Of a stretch of 64,000 nt of DNA, positions 59,564 to 64,000 are shown piece by piece; the first letter of the stretch is position 1, and every line of letters begins with the position of its first letter. Location of the stretch: NCBI GenBank assembly GCA_041940305.1, contig JBGTSJ010000005.1:62001-126000 (forward strand), given 5' to 3'. The notes under the pieces were generated by a model, which was given only the letters and a program-made list of their open reading frames with translations, had not been told where the DNA came from and did not search any database. Both the position numbers and the translations under genes were made by a program. This DNA comes from JBGTSJ01 sp041940305. Lineage in GTDB: Bacteria > Planctomycetota > Planctomycetia > Planctomycetales > Planctomycetaceae.

Positions 59564-60235
59564 GGTCGCCGCCGACAGAAGATCCTGAGAGTGGTCGGGC
59601 CCGAACGGGAGGTCCTTCCGGGAGAACCTCTATCGACGACTATCGGCCGGGGGCGGCCCCACTGCGGCGTGAATTCCGAACTGCCGGCGCAATCGTTGTT
59701 CGCACTACGCCTGATATCGCCGCCCCAGGCCAGTGCGATGCCGAGTTGCTTTCAACAAGCGCGTGACGGGGAGCTCGGCACGGCCCGGAATTGAAGCCAG
59801 AAACACGCCCCGTCCCCTGTGATGCACCTTCGCGCCCGATCACCGGACAGCCCGGGACCGTCGTCGCCGATTGAACCTGGAACGTCTAAGCCACTCTTCA
59901 CTGTCATCCGGCCGATCGAAACAGCCCAATCACAGGACCTCGACCCCGCGCTCGCTGCGACTCCGCGGTTCCATCGTATTGGACGGAGAATGAGAGCCAG
60001 GTCAGGGCCGGAGCCTTGGGAGTACCAGGCTTCTCCCGGAAGCACACGGTGCACGACCGCAAAGCAACGCCTTCCGAGCACTGGCGCCGCTGCACGACGG
60101 AATTCCTTCCTCAGGCTGGCGCGACCACCGGCCGCATCCCGCTCGACGGCCCGCTTGTGGACCGCATTGCGTGCCACGAATGAATGCGCGCGCCGGGAAC
60201 CGCGAACGCCGGGACGACGCGACGCGATTTCGCAG
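59564..60235. other. intergenic region without a recognised gene
   Basis: About 670 bases. Frames are present (for example 59752-60177 on the minus strand) but their products are rich in Arg, Ser and Ala without any domain or membrane pattern, and they look like chance frames of high-GC DNA. No hairpin with a T-run or tRNA was seen. Confidence 0.5.
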
Positions 60236-60835
60236 TCAGAATGCGAACAGGCCTTCGGTCGCGATCTCCGCCACAGGCTTGCGGCCGCTGACTTCCAGGT
60301 CCATGTCGCGGTACTTCTCAGGCAGGAGATCCGGGTCGCCGGGATGACCGATGGCGATCATTGCCTCGACCTCGTAGTCCTCCGGCACATTCAATTGCGC
60401 CCGGGTCTTACCGCGGTCGAAGCCCGCCATGCCGTGACAGACCAAGCCCATCTCGGCGCCTTGCAGCAGCAGGTTTTGCGACGCCAGTCCGGCATCGAAG
60501 GTATGCACCGGGTTTGGCTTGCCGTTCCTCGAAAATACCTTGTGAGACAGAACGACAACCAGCACGGCCGCGTTCCGGCACCAGAGCTGATTCGCCTCGG
60601 CCAACAATCCGATGAAAGTGTCCCAATGCGGCCCGCCGGTGGTCGCATACAGGAAGCGCCATTCCTGCTCGTTATAGGTCGAGGGAGCCCAGCGGGCGGC
60701 CTCGAATAGTCGCATCAGGTCGGACTGCTTCAGCGGTGCGGCGTTCATCGCCCGCGGGGACCAGCGTTTCAGAAACAGGTCCAGGACTTCGTGTTCCGGC
60801 TGGCGGGAGGCAAGGGGATCAGGGAGATCGGCCAT
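60236..60835 (-). CDS. nitroreductase family protein
   Basis: A 199-residue FMN-dependent oxidoreductase: FLKRWSPRAMNAAPLKQSDL, MRLFEAARWAPSTYNEQEWR (FMN-binding R-S-P-R and A-P-S motifs), AGLASQNLLLQGAEMGLVCH and EVEAMIAIGHPGDPDLLPEK. Enzymes of this family are dimeric and reduce quinones, nitroaromatics or flavins with NAD(P)H. The substrate cannot be inferred. It is 65 bases from the ACT-domain gene on the same strand. Confidence 0.93.
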   Translation of the reverse strand: MADLPDPLASRQPEHEVLDLFLKRWSPRAMNAAPLKQSDLMRLFEAARWAPSTYNEQEWRFLYATTGGPHWDTFIGLLAEANQLWCRNAAVLVVVLSHKVFSRNGKPNPVHTFDAGLASQNLLLQGAEMGLVCHGMAGFDRGKTRAQLNVPEDYEVEAMIAIGHPGDPDLLPEKYRDMDLEVSGRKPVAEIATEGLFAF

Positions 60836-60900
60836 CGCTTATTCTTTCCTGGGTGAAGTCGTCATCGGAGAGAACACAGGCGATGCACCAGGACGCCCGC

Positions 60901-61404
60901 TCACAGATAGTCGTCGTCCAGCAGGTCTCCCTCCGTGATCAACTGAATGCCGGCCGAGGCGAGCATCTGCGTTCCCTGGTCGATGTCATCGACGTGCAAC
61001 GCAATAGTGCCGCGTCCCTGGCGGCGAAGCAGCAATGGATACGTGTAGTGGATATTCAACTCAGCCGTGATCAAAGCGGTGAAAATGCTGAGATAAGGCT
61101 GGGGGGAATCCGGGAGGACGGCTCCGATGACGTCGCTTTCCATGAACGTGTGCCCTCCCAGCGTCAGCGTTTCGCGAGCGAGATCGGCATTGTCGAGCAT
61201 GATCCGGGCCACAGCAAAATCCACGGTATCCACAACGCTGAGCCCGATCACCTTCAGGTCGTGCCGTTCAACCTGCCGCAGCAGGTCGTGCAGCCGTCCG
61301 ACCCGGTTCTCCATGAACACGCAAAACTGCCTCAGGCAGGGCCAGTCGCGCCCGCGGGCCGTCGCAGGGTCAATCGCTGCACCGCTGGAGAATCCGCTTG
61401 ACAT
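60901..61404 (-). CDS. ACT-domain regulatory protein
   Basis: The ATG at 61404 gives 167 residues; a TTG at 61416 would add four. Two ACT-like modules can be seen. The first is LRQFCVFMENRVGRLHDLLR, QVERHDLKVIGLSVVDTVDF and AVARIMLDNADLARETL; the second is PYLSIFTALITAELNIHYTY and TIALHVDDIDQGTQMLASAG. ACT domains bind amino acids. The long N-terminal leader (SSGFSSGAAIDPATARGRDW) may be non-globular. It is probably transcribed with the nitroreductase gene. Confidence 0.85.
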   Translation of the reverse strand: MSSGFSSGAAIDPATARGRDWPCLRQFCVFMENRVGRLHDLLRQVERHDLKVIGLSVVDTVDFAVARIMLDNADLARETLTLGGHTFMESDVIGAVLPDSPQPYLSIFTALITAELNIHYTYPLLLRRQGRGTIALHVDDIDQGTQMLASAGIQLITEGDLLDDDYL

Positions 61405-61570
61405 AACTTTATCCAATTCGTGTGGGCTGTCCCCCCCGGCGTCGCCGACATGAGACCTCGGCCAGGAGCAGGATCAAGAGGATTCCTGAACCCCAATAGC
61501 ACCAATAGCTTAAGAGCGGGCGACGCACCCGTCAATTATGGACTCGGATCGCGGGATGAGTCCCCAGCGC

Positions 61571-61610
61571 AAAAAAAACGCGTTTCGAGCGGGGGTGCCA
61601 CTCGAAACGC
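61571..61610 (-). terminator. rho-independent terminator, minus strand
   Basis: Arms 61601-61610 and 61580-61589 (GCGTTTCGAG) are perfectly complementary over 10 bases with an 11-base loop. On the minus strand the hairpin is followed by an eight-base T-run (complement of 61571-61578). The only open frame ending here is weak, so it may terminate a non-coding RNA. Confidence 0.8.
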
Positions 61611-61705
61611 TAATGCCGGAGCGACAAGTGCGGGCCAACGCTTGCCTGCTCGGCACGACCGAGTTAGATCGCAAGCGATGTACCAAGAGATTAGGAATCA
61701 TCACA
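61571..61705 (-). ncRNA. candidate structured small RNA
   Basis: Minus strand: CGCTTGC (61671-61677) pairs with GCAAGCG (61639-61645) over seven bases; inside it CTCGG (61659-61663) pairs with CCGAG (61649-61653). The nested stem is followed by a clear terminator at 61571-61610. The upstream sequence (about 61700-61760) is AT-rich, as a promoter would be. No convincing protein is encoded. The 5' end is approximate and no known RNA family was recognised. Confidence 0.4.
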
Positions 61706-61907
61706 TTTTCACAAATCAATAAATAACAAAGACTTGAAACCACAAGCACATTTTGATGCATGCCCCGATGTTCGATTCTGCAACACTTGCAGCGAATCGC
61801 GTCAGGCATTTCTCCGCGACGTCAACTACATCGTCAACAAATGAACAATTGAACCGCATCGCGTCGTTTATCTACCATAACGAGCCAATCGTCTCCGGCC
61901 AGAATCA

Positions 61908-64000
61908 ATGTCGATTGAAAGACGCTTCGTTCATTGGGCGACGCCCCTGCTGCCGCGTATGGCCGCCGATCTCATTGGTGAGGCCGGGAAGGGTTTGGAC
62001 TGCGACCTGTCCGATCGAATCATCGTAGTCCCCGGTCGCCGTGCGGGCCGCCGAATTCGCGAACTGCTCGCGCATCTGACGGGGGGGGCATGCCTGCCAC
62101 CCCGCATCGTAACGGTGGGGGAACTCCCCGAATTGCTCTATCAGCCGCAGCGGCCATTCGCATCTGATCTCGTGCAGCAACTTGCATGGATCGCTGCAAT
62201 TCGACGCGCACCCGCCGGAGAAATGAGCCCCCTGCTCTCGACGGCGCCGGACGAGGGAGATCTGCATGGGTGGATGTCCCTGGCGCAGCTTCTCTGGCGG
62301 CAGCACCGGGAACTGGCGGCTGACGGATTGGACTTTTCCGACGTGCTCCGAGGTGCTTCCGAACTGGAGAACTTTCGGGAGCACGACCGCTGGTCCACGT
62401 TATCCGCGTTGCAGCGGCGGTATCTCGCAATCCTGGACGGAGTGGGCCTGTGGGACCTGCAGACCGCCCGACTGGTCGCGGTGCGGCAGAGGGAGATTCA
62501 CACGGATCGACAAATCGTGCTCGCCGGCACGACGGATCTGAACCGGATCGATCGCGCGGTTCTCGACCAGGTGGCGGACCGCGTCGTCGCCTATGTGCAC
62601 GCCCCCGACGAACTGGAGGGGTGCTTTGACTCGCACGGCTGCGTGGATTCCAGCGCCTGGCTTGAGCGCCGCATCGCACTGGAGCCGGAACAGGTGCTGA
62701 TGGTTGATGGCCCGCTGGAACTGTCCGAATCCGTGGTCCGCGTGCTCGCCGAACACGAAGGCGGATTCCGTGCCGATGAGATCATCATCGCTCTTGCCAC
62801 GGATGATCTGGCTCCTCACTTGCGTCGCACGCTGGCCGAACAGGAGGTGGCAGCGCGATGGGGCGTCGGCACTCCGCTCAGTCAGTCGGCGCCCTGCCGT
62901 CTGCTCCAGGCGGTCGCCGAGTTGCTCGAGGACGATCGAACTTCGGCCTTCGCTGCTCTGGTGCGGCATCCCGATGTGACTGACTGGCTCAATCTGAGGC
63001 AAAGCCCGCCGGGCTGGCTCAAGACGCTGGATGAATTCATCGCCGAGCACGTGCCCCAGCGGATCGGGGACTGGAGTCGCGCCCCAAACGCGGTGCAGAA
63101 GGTTTCAGAATTGATCGACGGATTGCTCAAGCCGCTACGCGGCCGGTCCCGACCGCTGGGGGACTGGTCGTCGCATCTGCTGCACCTGCTGACAACCGTG
63201 TACGAGCAATCACAGTTTGACCCGGCTGACCCGGGGCATCAGGCTGTGCTGAGCGCCTGCGAAAGACTGCAGCCGATCCTGCTGGAACACAGCCAGATCC
63301 CGTCCGACCTGGCTCCTTCGACCACAGCCGCCGCCGCAATTCGGCTGGCACTGCGCGACATGCAGGGGGAGCACGTCCCGCCCGACGCGGACCCAGCGGC
63401 GATCGAGCTCACCGGCTGGCTGGACATGCCGCTTGATGACGCGCCTGCGGCGATCGTGGTCGGGATCAACGAGGGGCTGATTCCGCAGTCGAACAATGCC
63501 GACCCGTTTCTGCCGAACTCTCTGCGAGCCGCGCTGGGAATGCTGGACAACGCGCGCCGCTACGCGCGCGACGCCCACGCACTCTCGACGGTGCTCCACT
63601 CGCGGCGACATGTGCGACTGATCGCCGCGCGCCGCGATCGGCGCGGCGATCCGCTGGCGCCCAGCCGGCTGCTGCTCGCGGCGGAGCCAGATGAAGTCGC
63701 CCGGCGGATCCGGTCGTTCTACGGGTCCCGTACCGTGGCGTCTCCCGCTGGCTTGCCGAGTCCGCTCGTTCCCCGGCCCGATGGCCCGGCCTTCTCGATC
63801 CCTCGACCGCGATCGCAGCCGCAGCCGCCAGCCGTGCTGCGGGTGACCATGTTCCGGGACTACATCGCGTCTCCGTACCGGTTCTATCTGCGGCATGTCG
63901 AGGGGCTGGAAGAAGTCGATGATGCCGTCGATGAATTGTCGGCCGCGGCCTTCGGTAACCTGACGCATGACGCGCTCAAGGCGTGGGGAAGCTCTGAGTT
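61908..64000 (+). CDS. AddB-like PD-(D/E)XK nuclease/helicase-fold protein (3'-truncated)
   Basis: The frame starts at the ATG at 61908 and is still open at the window end, giving about 697 residues. Visible parts: MSIERRFVHWATPLLPRMAA, the N-terminal IVVPGRRAGRRIRELL, RIVTVGELPELLYQPQRPFA, IIIALATDDLAPHLRRTLAE, WLDMPLDDAPAAIVVGINEG and LIPQSNNADPFLPNSLRAAL. Near the end FRDYIASPYRFYLRHVEGLE marks the start of the RecB-type nuclease domain; its catalytic residues are outside the window. Walker A is not intact (VVPGRRAGRR), as in AddB proteins, which bind but do not hydrolyse ATP in that half. It likely works with an AddA-like helicase in double-strand break repair. Confidence 0.8.
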   Translation, partial: MSIERRFVHWATPLLPRMAADLIGEAGKGLDCDLSDRIIVVPGRRAGRRIRELLAHLTGGACLPPRIVTVGELPELLYQPQRPFASDLVQQLAWIAAIRRAPAGEMSPLLSTAPDEGDLHGWMSLAQLLWRQHRELAADGLDFSDVLRGASELENFREHDRWSTLSALQRRYLAILDGVGLWDLQTARLVAVRQREIHTDRQIVLAGTTDLNRIDRAVLDQVADRVVAYVHAPDELEGCFDSHGCVDSSAWLERRIALEPEQVLMVDGPLELSESVVRVLAEHEGGFRADEIIIALATDDLAPHLRRTLAEQEVAARWGVGTPLSQSAPCRLLQAVAELLEDDRTSAFAALVRHPDVTDWLNLRQSPPGWLKTLDEFIAEHVPQRIGDWSRAPNAVQKVSELIDGLLKPLRGRSRPLGDWSSHLLHLLTTVYEQSQFDPADPGHQAVLSACERLQPILLEHSQIPSDLAPSTTAAAAIRLALRDMQGEHVPPDADPAAIELTGWLDMPLDDAPAAIVVGINEGLIPQSNNADPFLPNSLRAALGMLDNARRYARDAHALSTVLHSRRHVRLIAARRDRRGDPLAPSRLLLAAEPDEVARRIRSFYGSRTVASPAGLPSPLVPRPDGPAFSIPRPRSQPQPPAVLRVTMFRDYIASPYRFYLRHVEGLEEVDDAVDELSAAAFGNLTHDALKAWGSSE

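Noticed and set aside
59752..60177. A 141-codon minus-strand frame as a gene
   Set aside because: The composition is high in Arg, Ser and Ala, with no motif, no ribosome-binding site and no structural pattern.

Overview
The window looks like a piece of a high-GC planctomycete chromosome, probably order Planctomycetales; the family is not certain. The markers are two DUF1559 prepilin-like proteins, two CRTAC1-type (VCBS plus ASPIC/UnbV) secreted proteins, large multihaem cytochromes fused to PA14, beta-propeller or TPR parts, a PilM-like trio with long Gly/Met/Pro-rich tails, and integrase and transposase remnants of types common in that phylum.

Layout. 1-2110: end of a Gfo/Idh/MocA oxidoreductase, then a tight TIR-TIR-DUF2442 gene set that could be a small defence operon. 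2131-6085: a possible metal-handling group (CobW-type GTPase, Cys-rich membrane protein, DUF1559, DUF4198). 6504-11715: a small membrane protein, a TauE/SafE exporter and a 1367-residue five-haem cytochrome/propeller protein. 11893-18422: a membrane protein, an Ldh-family dehydrogenase, and an ABC ATPase and permease separated by a small protein and an M48 protease with TPRs. 18433-24272: a transposase relic, pyruvate phosphate dikinase, an FHA protein, and a molybdenum sulfite-oxidase-like enzyme coupled to a type I copper protein.

24393-40675 is the most striking part. An intact tRNA-Gly(CCC) on the minus strand lies at 40603-40675. An exact 37-base copy of its 3' part lies at 24393-24429 in the same orientation. 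This is the layout left when an element integrates into a tRNA 3' end. Next to the intact tRNA is the N-terminal part of a planctomycete-type integrase, fused to the tail of an IS630 transposase. The approximately 16 kb between the repeats carries a TMTC-like membrane protein, a seven-haem cytochrome with TPRs, an SGNH hydrolase, a GT2 glycosyltransferase, DUF1559, a lipoprotein, two CRTAC1 proteins and GDP-fucose synthase: a secreted, glycan and redox cargo on a decayed island.

40732-64000: a DUF2007 protein, a glutaredoxin/membrane fusion, GNAT, a sigma factor, a GH38-like protein, the PilM trio, an ABC exporter-like protein whose nucleotide-binding motifs are degraded, an ABC-2 permease, csrA-acyP with an AGGA-rich leader, a nitroreductase, an ACT-domain protein, a candidate structured RNA with a clear minus-strand terminator, and the start of an AddB-like nuclease that runs off the end. 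Short palindromes of the type GAACCCCGGTTTCTT recur at 3' ends of genes, and a longer imperfect inverted repeat occurs twice.
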